This document shows, piece by piece, positions 47,345 to 59,987 of a stretch of 64,000 nucleotides of DNA. Origin of the DNA: Ruminococcus sp. HUN007 (GTDB lineage Bacteria; Bacillota; Clostridia; Oscillospirales; Ruminococcaceae); the NCBI RefSeq assembly GCF_000712055.1, contig NZ_JOOA01000002.1:1984001-2048000 (forward strand), written 5' to 3'. Both the position numbers and the translations under genes were made by a program. Positions within the stretch are counted from its first letter, which is position 1. Every line of letters begins with the position of its first letter. The notes beneath the pieces were generated by a model. That model did no database searches and had not been told where the DNA came from. It was given only the letters and a program-made list of their open reading frames with translations.

Positions 47345-49741
47345 TTATTCGCTGTATACGATTCTTGCTATATCAACAGTCTGCTTTGCGTCACGGGAAT
47401 AGAAATCCGCTCCTATCTTTTCAGCAAACTCAGGAGTAAGCACAGCTCCGCCGACTACGACCTTTATATCCGGTCTGCGTTCCTTCACAAGCTTTATCGT
47501 ATCCTCCATTGATTTAAGCGTAGTGGTCATAAGTGCTGAAAGACCAACAAGCTTTACATCTTCAGGCGCTGCAGCTTCAGCAACAGCTTCGTATTCAACG
47601 TCACGTCCGAGATCGATAACGTCAAACCCGTAGTTTTCCAGCAGTACCTTGACGATATTCTTTCCTATGTCATGAATATCGCCCTTTACCGTGGCAAGAA
47701 CAACTTTTCCCTTTGATACCTTTTCACTGTCCGCCGGCATTTTCGATTTGATTACCTCGAAAGCCGCCTGTGCGACACCGGCTGAAAGAATAAGCTGCGG
47801 AAGGAAGATAGCACCCTTTTCGAAATCCGCTCCCGCCTTGTCGAGTGCAGGTATCAGAACTTCATCGATGATCTTCATGGCATCAGTTGTTTCAAGAAGT
47901 TTTTCAGTAATACGTGCACCGTCCTGCTTAAGTCCGCTCTGGACCGCATACATAAGTCCCTCCGGCGTTGCCTCCATTGCATTCGACGGAGGCGGTGCTG
48001 CCTGCGGTGCAGCAGTATTGTATGCTGCAATGTATTCGCGCGAATCCTTGTCAATGTTGGCGAGCACCTTGTAGGCACGTACCGCACCTGCAATTACCGC
48101 AATATTCGGATTGATGATAGGAAGATCCAGTCCGTTTGCAAGACAGATCTGAAGGAACGAGCTTGTTATGAGCTCGCGGTTCGGCAGTCCGAATGATATG
48201 TTTGAAACGCCGAGTGCTGTTTTCAGTCCGAGTTCGTGCTTTACCCTGTGGACGGAGTTTACTGTTACCATCGCCGCTGCCTGTTCCGTCGAAGCTGTCA
48301 TGGTGAGACAGTCGATAAAAACATCACGCTTTGGTATGCCGATGGCTGTCGCTCTGTCGAGTATCCTCTTCGCTATTGCAAAACGTTCCTCAACAGTTGC
48401 CGGAATACCGTTCTTGTCAAGTGTAAGTCCGAGCACACAGGCTCCGTACTTCTTGACTATCGGAAGGATCTTCTGAAGTGATTCCTCCTCACCGTTTACC
48501 GAGTTTACTATCGGCTTTCCGTTGTATACCCTTAATGCAGCCTCAAGCACCTCCGGAATGGTGGAGTCCACCTGAAGCGGAAGGTCAGTAACACCCTGAA
48601 GCGCCTTGACCGTGCGCACCATCATTGCCTTTTCATCTATGTCAGGAAGACCTACGTTTACGTCAAGAATGTCGGCACCCGCATTCACCTGCTCGATGGC
48701 CTGACCGAGAATGTAGTTTATGTCGTTGTTCACGAGGGCTTCCTTGAAACGCTTCTTGCCTGTCGGATTGATCCTTTCACCGATTATTCTCGGCTGGTCT
48801 ATAACGACAGTTCTTGAAGCGGAGCAGATCGCTGTCGGTATCTCAGAACCGCCTGTCACTTCCTCTTTTCGCGGAACGAACTTCTTTCCTGCAAGCACCT
48901 TTTTAAGTTCAGCTATGTACGCCGGTGAAGTTCCGCAGCATCCGCCGAGGATCTTTACGCCAAGATCAGCAAACTTAACGACCGTGGCAGCGAAATCTTC
49001 CGCGTTTACATTGTAGCGTCCGGTGACCGGATCAGGAAGTCCGGCATTTGCCTTGGCTATAAGAGGAATATGGGTCCAGTGTGATATCTCCTCAACAATA
49101 GGGATGAGTTCGGCAGGACCGAGCGAGCAGTTTACACCGATTGCATCGGCACCGAGAGCTGTAAGCGAAAGCGCCATTGCTGAACATGAACATCCGGTAA
49201 ATGTTCTTCCGTTAAGTTCAAAACTCATAGTACACATTACCGGCTTGTCGGAGTTTTCCTTTGCTGCAAGAAGAGCAGCACGCATCTCGGTAAGATCAGT
49301 CATCGTCTCGATAACGATAAGATCGGCGCCTTTTCCGGCACGGACTATTTCGGCAAAGACATCGTACGCTTCCTCGAACGAAAGATCTCCGCCGGGTTCC
49401 ATGAGTCTTCCGAGAGGACCCACGTCAAGTGCGGCATAGGCTTCCTTTCCGCTCTTTTCTATAGCACGCTTAAGATTTGCGATTCCGGCTCCTACCACCT
49501 CGTCTACGGTATAGCCGCTTTCTTCAAGCTTGTATCTGTTTGCGCCGAAAGTATTGGAGTAGAGTATCATACTTCCGGCATCAAGAAACATACCGTGTAT
49601 CTTTTCGAGAACTTCAGGTGAAGTCAGATTGAGCAGTTCCGGTATTTCACCCGTTTCAACACCAAGATCGAGAAATGTTGTTCCCATTCCTCCGTCAAGA
49701 AAGACAAATTCATTTTTATCAAGTAGTTTTCTGAAATCCAC
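47345..49741 (-). CDS. metH: Cobalamin-dependent methionine synthase, without reactivation domain
   Basis: The 798-aa protein has, in order, the homocysteine-binding barrel (about 1-300, with zinc cysteines in GVNCSLGP and LGGCCGTSP), the pterin-binding barrel (about 320-570, IIGERINPTGKKRFKEAL, DILDVNVG), the cobalamin cap helices (about 600-670) and the B12-binding Rossmann domain (KGDIHDIGKNIVKVLLENYG with D-x-H-x-x-G). The AdoMet activation domain is missing and is supplied by the upstream gene. The start is GTG at 49741: GAAAGGGG lies 7 bases upstream, and the longer frame only repeats the coding region of that gene in another phase. It overlaps that gene by 23 bases. Confidence 0.93.
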   Translation of the reverse strand: MDFRKLLDKNEFVFLDGGMGTTFLDLGVETGEIPELLNLTSPEVLEKIHGMFLDAGSMILYSNTFGANRYKLEESGYTVDEVVGAGIANLKRAIEKSGKEAYAALDVGPLGRLMEPGGDLSFEEAYDVFAEIVRAGKGADLIVIETMTDLTEMRAALLAAKENSDKPVMCTMSFELNGRTFTGCSCSAMALSLTALGADAIGVNCSLGPAELIPIVEEISHWTHIPLIAKANAGLPDPVTGRYNVNAEDFAATVVKFADLGVKILGGCCGTSPAYIAELKKVLAGKKFVPRKEEVTGGSEIPTAICSASRTVVIDQPRIIGERINPTGKKRFKEALVNNDINYILGQAIEQVNAGADILDVNVGLPDIDEKAMMVRTVKALQGVTDLPLQVDSTIPEVLEAALRVYNGKPIVNSVNGEEESLQKILPIVKKYGACVLGLTLDKNGIPATVEERFAIAKRILDRATAIGIPKRDVFIDCLTMTASTEQAAAMVTVNSVHRVKHELGLKTALGVSNISFGLPNRELITSSFLQICLANGLDLPIINPNIAVIAGAVRAYKVLANIDKDSREYIAAYNTAAPQAAPPPSNAMEATPEGLMYAVQSGLKQDGARITEKLLETTDAMKIIDEVLIPALDKAGADFEKGAIFLPQLILSAGVAQAAFEVIKSKMPADSEKVSKGKVVLATVKGDIHDIGKNIVKVLLENYGFDVIDLGRDVEYEAVAEAAAPEDVKLVGLSALMTTTLKSMEDTIKLVKERRPDIKVVVGGAVLTPEFAEKIGADFYSRDAKQTVDIARIVYSE

Positions 49742-50399
49742 AGTGGAGCCCCTTTCTTCTGAGCGAACATCCTTCAAAGGAACGGCATTCAGCACATCCC
49801 ATACGTTTTTTTTCAACCGGATCTTCCGAAATTCCGATCACGGCAGTGACCGATTTCATCGGAGACATCATATTTTCTTTCTGCAGCACTATTCCCGCAG
49901 TCTTTCCTGCATTCAGCACGTTCAGCAGTTTCGGCTGAACGGTAAGCGGAAGATCTCCGTATCCGGGCGAGTAACGCCACGTAAAGAATTTTCCGGGGAG
50001 ACTCTTCCTTATTTCCTCTTCCGCAAGATCTGCAGCCTGTTCTGCTGCAGCACTGGCAAGAGCATCTGTCATCACGCTCTTTGCCATGTCAGTTATCTGA
50101 AGACGCCGTATGAGCATGTCAACATCAGCACCGACAGTAGCAGCAAACAGTGCAGCGTATCCGCATCCTTCAAGATGCTCCGAAAGATCTTTTCCCTCTA
50201 AAACGAGTCCGTTTTCAAGGGTCAGAGGAAAGAATCCGTTTATCTTAAAAACACGGTACACGCAAACCGGCCGTATTGTTTCAAGCAGCTTCCGTTCACA
50301 CTCTTCAAGTTCCGTAAGTGCAGTATCGCTGATGGCGCCGCCCTTATATGACATATATCTGAGTGCCTGCTCTCTGTCGATCTGTTCAATTCTTATCAT
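49719..50399 (-). CDS. Vitamin B12-dependent methionine synthase activation-domain protein
   Basis: The 226-aa protein corresponds to the stand-alone AdoMet-binding reactivation domain of MetH: RIEQIDREQALRYMSYKGG start, a core with AAEQAADLAEEEIRKSL, then FTWRYSPGYGDLPLTVQ (the RxSPGYGD loop) and NMMSPMKSVTAVIGIS, and a C-terminal Cys set (CAECRSFEGC). It would reductively remethylate cob(II)alamin using AdoMet and an electron donor. The same transcript makes metH with a 23-base overlap. The promoter is at 50478-50506. Confidence 0.9.
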   Translation of the reverse strand: MIRIEQIDREQALRYMSYKGGAISDTALTELEECERKLLETIRPVCVYRVFKINGFFPLTLENGLVLEGKDLSEHLEGCGYAALFAATVGADVDMLIRRLQITDMAKSVMTDALASAAAEQAADLAEEEIRKSLPGKFFTWRYSPGYGDLPLTVQPKLLNVLNAGKTAGIVLQKENMMSPMKSVTAVIGISEDPVEKKRMGCAECRSFEGCSLRRKGLHCGFQKTT

Positions 50400-50437
50400 T
50401 ACACATTACCATTTTCAAATATTTGTACGTTTTTCGT

Positions 50438-50462
50438 GCTGATTTATGCAGATCAGCGTTTC
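50438..50462. repeat. Relic of a MITE end in the metH leader
   Basis: GCTGATTTATGCAGATCAGC followed by GTTTC matches the right end of MITE 2 and 3 (GCTGATTTATGAATAAATCAGC) apart from three changes. No left half is recognisable. It lies in the transcribed leader of the metH operon. Confidence 0.55.
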
Positions 50463-50477
50463 TGGTCACACATCTTT

Positions 50478-50506
50478 ATTATACCATAACGGCAGGGCAT
50501 TATCAA
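50478..50506 (-). promoter_or_regulatory. metH operon promoter
   Basis: On the minus strand TTGATA (50501-50506), 17-nt spacer, TATAAT (50478-50483). No B12, SAM or T-box leader structure was recognised between it and the start at 50399. Confidence 0.75.
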
Positions 50507-50632
50507 TGCTGACAGGGTGACAGCAGCAGGGAATTTTAACGGCCGGCAGGCATCCTGAGCCCTTTCATATCAATTATTTGCCTTAATATAGCACTATGAT
50601 AACCGTTATTATGTCTTTATTATGTTTTCATA

Positions 50633-50661
50633 TTGACTTAGTACAGTTTTTTTCATATAAT
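50633..50661 (+). promoter_or_regulatory. Beta-galactosidase promoter
   Basis: TTGACT (50633-50638), 17-nt spacer, TATAAT (50656-50661). The leader of about 107 bases contains no obvious cre or regulator palindrome. The RBS GGAGATGG lies about 10 bases before ATG. Confidence 0.75.
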
Positions 50662-50777
50662 TTAGGTATAGTCGTGTATTTTATATAAAGTTGTATTTAA
50701 TTGCGGTGACTTTAAAAATACACATTTGTTTGATTGTATTGTAAGTGTAAAGTTATTTGAAAATGGAGATGGATTGA

Positions 50778-55094
<4,317 letters not shown>

Positions 55095-55182
55095 TCACTC
55101 CATTTAAATAAAACCACAGTAACACAGAAGAAAACCGAACCTTCGGGCTTTGTCCCGGTACGTGGACTTCCGTTCACTGTAA

Positions 55183-55231
55183 TATCGCCGCAGTTTTCCG
55201 TAACAGGAATAACTGCGGCGATATACTTTTT
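55183..55231 (+). terminator. Terminator after the beta-galactosidase gene
   Basis: TATCGCCGCAGTT (55183-55195) pairs perfectly with AACTGCGGCGATA (55211-55223), followed by TACTTTTTA. The 55095-55182 stretch is otherwise featureless. Confidence 0.9.
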
Positions 55232-55256
55232 ACCGAAAATCGCACACGTTACCTTG

Positions 55257-55285
55257 TTGATTATTTTATGATTTTAATGTATAAT
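55257..55285 (+). promoter_or_regulatory. Promoter of the CPBP protease gene
   Basis: TTGATT (55257-55262), 17-nt spacer, TATAAT (55280-55285). MITE 2 lies between this promoter and the RBS AAGGAG (55416-55421), so it is transcribed in the leader. Confidence 0.75.
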
Positions 55286-55299
55286 AATTTTATAACTAA

Positions 55300-55408
55300 G
55301 AAAATACTGATTATATCGGAAATCCGGCGAAGCCGGATTTCCGGAGGTGGGATTTGCGGGGCTTCGCCCCGGAGCCCCACGCTGATTTATGAATAAATCA
55401 GCGTTTCC
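55300..55408. repeat. MITE-like repeat 2 (109 bp)
   Basis: The flanks are CTAA (55296-55299) and ATAA (55409-55412), so the duplication is imperfect. The ends are GAAAATACTGATTATA and the complement of GGAAACGCTGATTTATT. Two hairpins (TCCGGCGAAGCCGGA; GGGGC-TTC-GCCCC) fill the middle. It shares GGGATTTGCGGGGCTTCGCC with MITE 3. Confidence 0.78.
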
Positions 55409-55428
55409 ATAAGGAAAAGGAGATCACA

Positions 55429-56466
55429 ATGGAACCGGAACTTGAAATAAAAAAAGACGTGAAAACAGAACTCAGACACGATTCTGCAGTCAATGCAGTT
55501 CTTCTGCTTGTCTTCTGGGCAATATATTTTGGTGCAGCATTTTCACTGCCGGTGTTACTTAAAAAACTCACCGGAACAGTGGACACAAATCTCGAGGCTC
55601 TTTTATTCTACATCGTTCTTTATCCGATAGGATTCTCGCTGATTTTTATCATCAACAAAATCTTATACAAGGGGAAACGGGAAGTGAAAATATTCGAATG
55701 CTTCCGGAAACCTGTAACTTCACCGGGATGGACTGCAAAATGGATATTTCTGACCATCGGTGCGACCTACTCTGCAGCTCTTCTCTCATCTCTTATATTC
55801 ATGATAATAGAATTTGTCACGCACAGCAAACTGTCGGAAGCTGATATGAGTTCGGACAATTCTCTGCTCGGAAATCTTGTCGTTATGATCGCCGCACCGG
55901 TATTCGCGCCGATATTCGAAGAACTTTTCTTCCGCGGAACACTTTACAGAAATGTCCGCAGTCACAGCACCACAGGGATGATGGTCATATGCGGAATAAC
56001 ATTCGGCCTGTGGCACGGAAACTACCCGCAGTTTCTCTTTGCTTCGGTCATGGGATTCTTTTCATGCTTTCTTTTTGAAAAAACAAAATCTATCATCCCG
56101 TCAATGATCGTGCATTTTATAATCAACACGATCGGTTCATGCCTGACACTCCTTATAAGCAGCGTCGGACTTACACAGGCTGACATTACAACAGCAGACT
56201 CATACGACCTGATGTTTGAGCATCCTTTTGTATTCCTTATTCTTTTCGCAATGGGTATGTGTGTTATCGCTGCACTCGTAACATGGCTCATATTTTTTAT
56301 TATCGAGATCGCATACTACAAAGACAGTTTCATTATCGAACAAAAGAATCCGGAAATATCAGAAAAGAAAAAAGTCTGGATATATCTTTCCTCACCTCTT
56401 ATGGCACTGGTCATGCTCGGAATGCTTGGATATACAGTTTTCCGTGCCTTAGGCGGTAATGTCTGA
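55429..56466 (+). CDS. CPBP-family intramembrane metalloprotease (CAAX-type)
   Basis: The 345-aa protein has about eight hydrophobic segments, and the ABI/CPBP motifs EELFFRGTLYRN (motif 1, Glu pair and Arg), TFGLWHGNYPQF (motif 2, His) and SMIVHFIINTIGS (motif 3, His). It should cleave within the membrane; the substrate is unknown. In Gram-positive bacteria these proteins serve in peptide maturation, immunity and anti-sigma cleavage. RBS AAGGAGAT at 55416. Its leader holds MITE 2. Confidence 0.88.
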   Translation: MEPELEIKKDVKTELRHDSAVNAVLLLVFWAIYFGAAFSLPVLLKKLTGTVDTNLEALLFYIVLYPIGFSLIFIINKILYKGKREVKIFECFRKPVTSPGWTAKWIFLTIGATYSAALLSSLIFMIIEFVTHSKLSEADMSSDNSLLGNLVVMIAAPVFAPIFEELFFRGTLYRNVRSHSTTGMMVICGITFGLWHGNYPQFLFASVMGFFSCFLFEKTKSIIPSMIVHFIINTIGSCLTLLISSVGLTQADITTADSYDLMFEHPFVFLILFAMGMCVIAALVTWLIFFIIEIAYYKDSFIIEQKNPEISEKKKVWIYLSSPLMALVMLGMLGYTVFRALGGNV

Positions 56467-56519
56467 CCGGAAGGCATATTTCAAACTATTGAAAATCAAT
56501 ATATTTTCTCAAAATGCTG

Positions 56520-56548
56520 TTGACAAAATGGTGAAAATGAACTATAAT
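56520..56548 (+). promoter_or_regulatory. Promoter of the cytidylate-kinase-like gene
   Basis: TTGACA (56520-56525), 17-nt spacer, TATAAT (56543-56548), full consensus. Confidence 0.85.
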
Positions 56549-56583
56549 ATCAGTATATCGAGGAAATGGAGGAAGAACTGAAA

Positions 56584-57189
56584 ATGGAGAAAATAAAGAT
56601 CATCACTATTGGCAGAGAGTACGCAAGCGGCGGCAGAACGATCGGGAAACTGATCTCTGAAAAACTCGGCATCCCGTTTTACAACAAGGAAATACTGCAC
56701 ATGGCAGCTGAAAAATTAAACCTGTCAGCCGATGATGTTAAAAACGCAGATGAAACAGCAGCAAACAGCCTTCTGTACAGCATGTCGCTGATGAGCAATC
56801 TTAATTCTGCTTCATCACTTCCTATAAACGACAGAATTTTTATCGAAGAACGTGAAGTTATCAAGACTCTCGCTGAACAGGGACCGTGCGTTATAGTAGG
56901 AAGATGCGCAGACAGCATACTGAAGGAAATACGCGACGACGTACTCAATGTCTTTATCTACGCCGACTCTGACGCAAGAGCAAAAAGAGCAATAGATGAA
57001 TACGGCGAGTCTCCTGACAGCGTATACTCTTCGCTCAGGAAACACGACAAGAAAAGATCCACCTACTACAATCTCAATACAGGACAGAAATGGGGAGCAA
57101 AAGACAATTACGATCTGTGTCTGAACAGTTCAAAGCTCGGCATCGAAATGTGTGCTGATCTTATAATACATACTGCAGCAAACATGTAA
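56584..57189 (+). CDS. Cytidylate-kinase-like protein
   Basis: The 201-aa protein begins MEKIKIITIGREYASGGRTI, a P-loop variant typical of the cytidylate_kin2 family (GREYGSGGRxIG instead of GxxGxGKS). Further landmarks are SEKLGIPFYNKEILHMAAE, VIVGRCADSIL (about 109-119), the R-rich lid DSDARAKRAIDEYG, and YDLCLNSSKLG near the end. It is thought to be a nucleotide or other small-molecule kinase of unknown substrate. ATG 56584 has GGAGG 11 bases upstream; an ATG at 56566 falls only about 11 bases from the likely transcript start. Confidence 0.85.
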   Translation: MEKIKIITIGREYASGGRTIGKLISEKLGIPFYNKEILHMAAEKLNLSADDVKNADETAANSLLYSMSLMSNLNSASSLPINDRIFIEEREVIKTLAEQGPCVIVGRCADSILKEIRDDVLNVFIYADSDARAKRAIDEYGESPDSVYSSLRKHDKKRSTYYNLNTGQKWGAKDNYDLCLNSSKLGIEMCADLIIHTAANM

Positions 57190-57222
57190 TTTCTCTTGAT
57201 CCATCCTAAAATATAATAATAT

Positions 57223-57272
57223 ACAGCAAAGAACCGGAGCTAACGTAGAAATAGGCCCCGGTTTTTTGCTGT
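57223..57272 (+). terminator. Terminator after the cytidylate-kinase-like gene
   Basis: ACAGCAAA ... AACCGG pairs with CCGGTT ... TTTTGCTGT (57223-57272) with a T6 run in the 3' arm. Confidence 0.8.
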
Positions 57273-57284
57273 ATGGAAACGGAA

Positions 57285-57318
57285 CAGCCCGCTTTTCTTA
57301 ATAATGAAAAGCGGGCTG
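57285..57318. terminator. Terminator downstream of typA
   Basis: CAGCCCGCTTTTC (57285-57297) pairs perfectly with GAAAAGCGGGCTG (57306-57318), between convergent genes. Confidence 0.75.
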
Positions 57319-57337
57319 TATTTATTATATTGATTTA

Positions 57338-59158
57338 TCAGACCTTTGCCTTTGCCTTTGCACGCATCTGGTTTGAAAGAATTCTCTTTCTGATTCTGAT
57401 GTTCTTTGGTGTGATCTCGAGAAGCTCGTCGTCTGCGAGGAATTCAAGGCTTTCCTCAAGGCTTAACTTTCTGCACGGGATGAGTCTGAGTGCGTCATCG
57501 CTTCCGCTTGCACGTGTATTTGAAAGGTGCTTCTTCTTACATACGTTTACTACAAGGTCTTCTGACTTAGGTGATACACCTACGATCATGCCTTCGTATA
57601 CCGGAGTACCTGCACCGATGAAGAGTGCGCCTCTTTCCTGTGCGTTGAAAAGGCCGTATGTAACTGCTTCGCCTGTTTCGAATGAGATGAGTGAGCCTGT
57701 CTTTCTTCTCGGAATGTCGCCCTTGTACGGTTCATATCCGTTGAACACGCTGCTCATGATGCCTTCGCCCTTTGTATCTGTAAGGAATTCGCTCTTGTAT
57801 CCGAAAAGTCCTCTTGCAGGAACAGAGAATTCAAGACGCATTCTTGCTCCCTGCGGATGCATTGTGAGCATTTCTGCCTTTCTTGTACCCATCTTTTCCA
57901 TTACTGCGCCGACGCTTTCTTCCGGTACGTCAACAACGAGGAGTTCCATTGGTTCGCACTTTACGCCGTCAATTTCCTTGAGGACAACTCTTGGAGTTGA
58001 AACTGAAAGTTCATATCCTTCACGGCGCATGTTTTCTATAAGAATTGAAAGGTGCATTTCACCGCGGCCGCATACTGAGAATGAATCAGCGTTTTCTGTT
58101 TCTTCAACACGGAGTGAAACGTCACGGAGAAGTTCCTTGAAAAGTCTGTCGCGGAGCTGACGTGATGTTACGAACTTGCCTTCACGTCCTGCGAACGGGC
58201 TGTCGTTTACTGAGAATGTCATTTCAACTGTAGGTTCACTGATCTTGGCAACAGGAAGAGCCTTGAATTCTGATGCTGCGTCGCAGATAGTATCACCGAT
58301 AGTGATGTTTTCAATACCGCTTATCCATACAATGTCGCCTACAGTAGCTTCCTGAACAGGTACTCTCTGGAGTTCCTGGATCTGAAGAACGTTTACTACC
58401 TTTGCATTGTAAGGCTTCTTTGAGTCGAAGTGATCGCCGACTGTTACGTTCTGGCCTACCTTGACAGAGCCGCTCTCAATACGTCCGATACCGATACGGC
58501 CTACGTAGTCATTGTAGTCGATAGATGAGATGAGCATCTGGAGAGGAGCATTTTCGTCGCCTTCCGGAGCTGGAATGTAGTCAAGGATTGTTTCGAAGAG
58601 AGGAGTAAGATCCTTGCCCGGTTCGTACTGGCTGAGTGAAGCAGTGCCGCTTCTGCCTGAACAGAAGAGGATAGGGCTTTCGAGCTGTTCGTCGTTTGCG
58701 TCGAGGTCGATTAGGAGTTCGAGAACTTCGTCGCCGATCTCATCGAGTCTTGCGTCCGGCTTGTCGATCTTGTTTACTACGATGATGATCTTCTGTCCCA
58801 TTTCAAGAGCCTTGGAAAGAACGAATCTTGTCTGAGGCATAGGACCTTCAGCTGCGTCTACGAGAAGGAGAACACCGTCAACCATGTTGAGTACACGTTC
58901 AACTTCGCCGCCGAAATCAGCATGGCCAGGAGTGTCGATGATGTTGATCTTTGTTCCGTTGTAACAGACTGATGTGTTCTTGGCAAGGATAGTGATACCG
59001 CGTTCCTTTTCAAGATCGTTGCTGTCCATTACTCGTTCAGCAACAGTCTGATTCTCACGGAAAGCACCGCCCTGCTTGAGCATTTCATCAACGAGTGTGG
59101 TTTTACCGTGGTCAACGTGAGCAATGATCGCGATGTTTCTTAAATCGTTTCTTACCAT
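57338..59158 (-). CDS. typA: Translational GTPase TypA/BipA
   Basis: The 606-aa protein has the G1 loop [15 protein letters not shown], switch regions [13 protein letters not shown]3 [14 protein letters not shown] and G4 NKIDKPDAR, an EF-Tu-like domain II, EF-G-like domains III and V, and the BipA-specific C-terminal domain ending [16 protein letters not shown]. It acts at the ribosome in stress and subunit assembly. ATG at 59158; the 5' region has AGGAGG about 6 bases upstream. It is monocistronic and ends at a hairpin. Confidence 0.96.
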   Translation of the reverse strand: MVRNDLRNIAIIAHVDHGKTTLVDEMLKQGGAFRENQTVAERVMDSNDLEKERGITILAKNTSVCYNGTKINIIDTPGHADFGGEVERVLNMVDGVLLLVDAAEGPMPQTRFVLSKALEMGQKIIIVVNKIDKPDARLDEIGDEVLELLIDLDANDEQLESPILFCSGRSGTASLSQYEPGKDLTPLFETILDYIPAPEGDENAPLQMLISSIDYNDYVGRIGIGRIESGSVKVGQNVTVGDHFDSKKPYNAKVVNVLQIQELQRVPVQEATVGDIVWISGIENITIGDTICDAASEFKALPVAKISEPTVEMTFSVNDSPFAGREGKFVTSRQLRDRLFKELLRDVSLRVEETENADSFSVCGRGEMHLSILIENMRREGYELSVSTPRVVLKEIDGVKCEPMELLVVDVPEESVGAVMEKMGTRKAEMLTMHPQGARMRLEFSVPARGLFGYKSEFLTDTKGEGIMSSVFNGYEPYKGDIPRRKTGSLISFETGEAVTYGLFNAQERGALFIGAGTPVYEGMIVGVSPKSEDLVVNVCKKKHLSNTRASGSDDALRLIPCRKLSLEESLEFLADDELLEITPKNIRIRKRILSNQMRAKAKAKV

Positions 59159-59282
59159 AAATAACTCCTCCTGAAAGTCGTCTTCGTAAACTTTACTAAA
59201 AAATCACTAATTCATTAGTGAAACTTGCCATAAACCTTTTCGATCTGTGAAAAGTACTAATTATATTGCCAAAAAATTTTTG

Positions 59283-59316
59283 CATAAAAAATTTCCTGCA
59301 TGAAAATGCAGGAAAT
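59283..59316 (-). terminator. Terminator of the four-tRNA cluster
   Basis: TTTCCTGCA (59292-59300) pairs with TGCAGGAAA (59307-59315); on the minus strand a TTTTTT run follows. Bases 59159-59282 hold no gene. Confidence 0.8.
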
Positions 59317-59321
59317 AATGT

Positions 59322-59406
59322 TGGTGGAAGAGGGTGGATTCGAACCACCGAAGCTGAAAGCAACAGATTTACAGTCTGCCCCCTTTGGCCACTCGGGAAC
59401 TCTTCC
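59322..59406 (-). tRNA. tRNA-Tyr(GTA)
   Basis: The complement begins GGAAGAGTTCCCGAGTGG, has anticodon loop ACTGTAAATC (GTA), a long variable arm (class II) and T-arm GGTGGTTCGAATCC, and ends CTCTTCCACCA with encoded CCA. Last gene of the minus-strand cluster Pro-Thr-Thr-Tyr. Confidence 0.95.
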
Positions 59407-59419
59407 ATATTTAATTGAG

Positions 59420-59492
59420 AGCTGGTGAACGGACTTGAACCCCTGACCTGCTGATTACAAATCAGCTGCTCTACCAACTGAGCTACACCAGC
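59420..59492 (-). tRNA. tRNA-Thr(TGT), copy 1
   Basis: The complement begins GCTGGTGTAGCTCAG, has anticodon loop TTTGTAA (TGT) and T-arm GGGGTTCAAGTCC, ending ACCAGCT without CCA. Confidence 0.94.
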
Positions 59493-59526
59493 ACAGTATC
59501 AAACAATCATATTAAAAACATTCAGA

Positions 59527-59599
59527 AGCTGGTGAACGGACTCGAACCCCTGACCTGCTGATTACAAATCAGCTGCTCTACCAACTGAGCTACACCAGC
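59527..59599 (-). tRNA. tRNA-Thr(TGT), copy 2
   Basis: Same as copy 1 except for one T-arm change (GGTTCGAGTCC for GGTTCAAGTCC). Tandem duplication with a 34-bp spacer. Confidence 0.94.
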
Positions 59600-59605
59600 A
59601 TCTTA

Positions 59606-59679
59606 TCGAGGCGACAGGAGTCGAACCTGCGGCATCTTGGTCCCAAACCAAGCACTCTACCAAACTGAGTTACGCCTCG
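59606..59679 (-). tRNA. tRNA-Pro(TGG)
   Basis: The complement begins CGAGGCGTAACTCAG, has anticodon loop TTTGGGA (TGG), T-arm GCAGGTTCGACTCC and ends TCGCCTCGA. First gene of the cluster. Confidence 0.94.
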
Positions 59680-59833
59680 TCGTTTTCTCTACTGCTCGTT
59701 TGACAGCTTCTTAATTATACACTATCCGAAGCCGTTTGTCAACACTTTTTTGAAAAAAATTTTCAAAACGGTTATTTACAGCTAATGCCCCTCCTGCAAT
59801 ATTGAATCTGCCTGGTTTATATGATATACTTAA

Positions 59834-59942
59834 GGAAACACTGATTAAAACGGACATCCGGCTTCGCCGGATGTCCGGAAGTGGGATTTGCGGGGCTTCG
59901 CCCCAGACCTCCACGCTGATTTATGAATAAATCAGCGTTTCC
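59834..59942. repeat. MITE-like repeat 3 (109 bp)
   Basis: Perfect TTAA duplication (59830-59833, 59943-59946). The ends are GGAAACACTGATTAAA and the complement of GGAAACGCTGATTTATT. Inside are hairpins GACATCCGGC-ttc-GCCGGATGTC and GGGGC-TTC-GCCCC. It is the best kept copy and its ends match those of the IS5-family element at 12430-13653. The 59680-59829 stretch holds no gene. Confidence 0.85.
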
Positions 59943-59946
59943 TTAA

Positions 59947-59970
59947 GGAAATACTGATCAAACCGGAAAT
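59947..59970. repeat. Partial second MITE left end
   Basis: GGAAATACTGATCAAA and CCGGAAAT directly after the TTAA of MITE 3 repeat the left end of MITE 2 (GAAAATACTGATTATATCGGAAAT). It has no right half. MITE 3 appears to have landed next to or in an older copy. Confidence 0.6.
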
Positions 59971-59987
59971 GGCACGGAGAATAAAAC

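Noticed and set aside
47691..49439. Several long plus-strand ORFs opposite metH
   Set aside because: They are antisense to a well-supported gene in a codon-biased region, lack RBS and family, and arise from the bias.
50400..50477. Cobalamin, SAM or T-box riboswitch before the metH operon
   Set aside because: Only about 75 bases of leader exist after the promoter and no conserved riboswitch core (for example the B12 box) is visible; the hairpin there is a MITE relic.
57273..58160. 295-aa ORF antisense to typA
   Set aside because: Ser/Arg-rich composition from the reverse complement of a conserved gene; no independent support.
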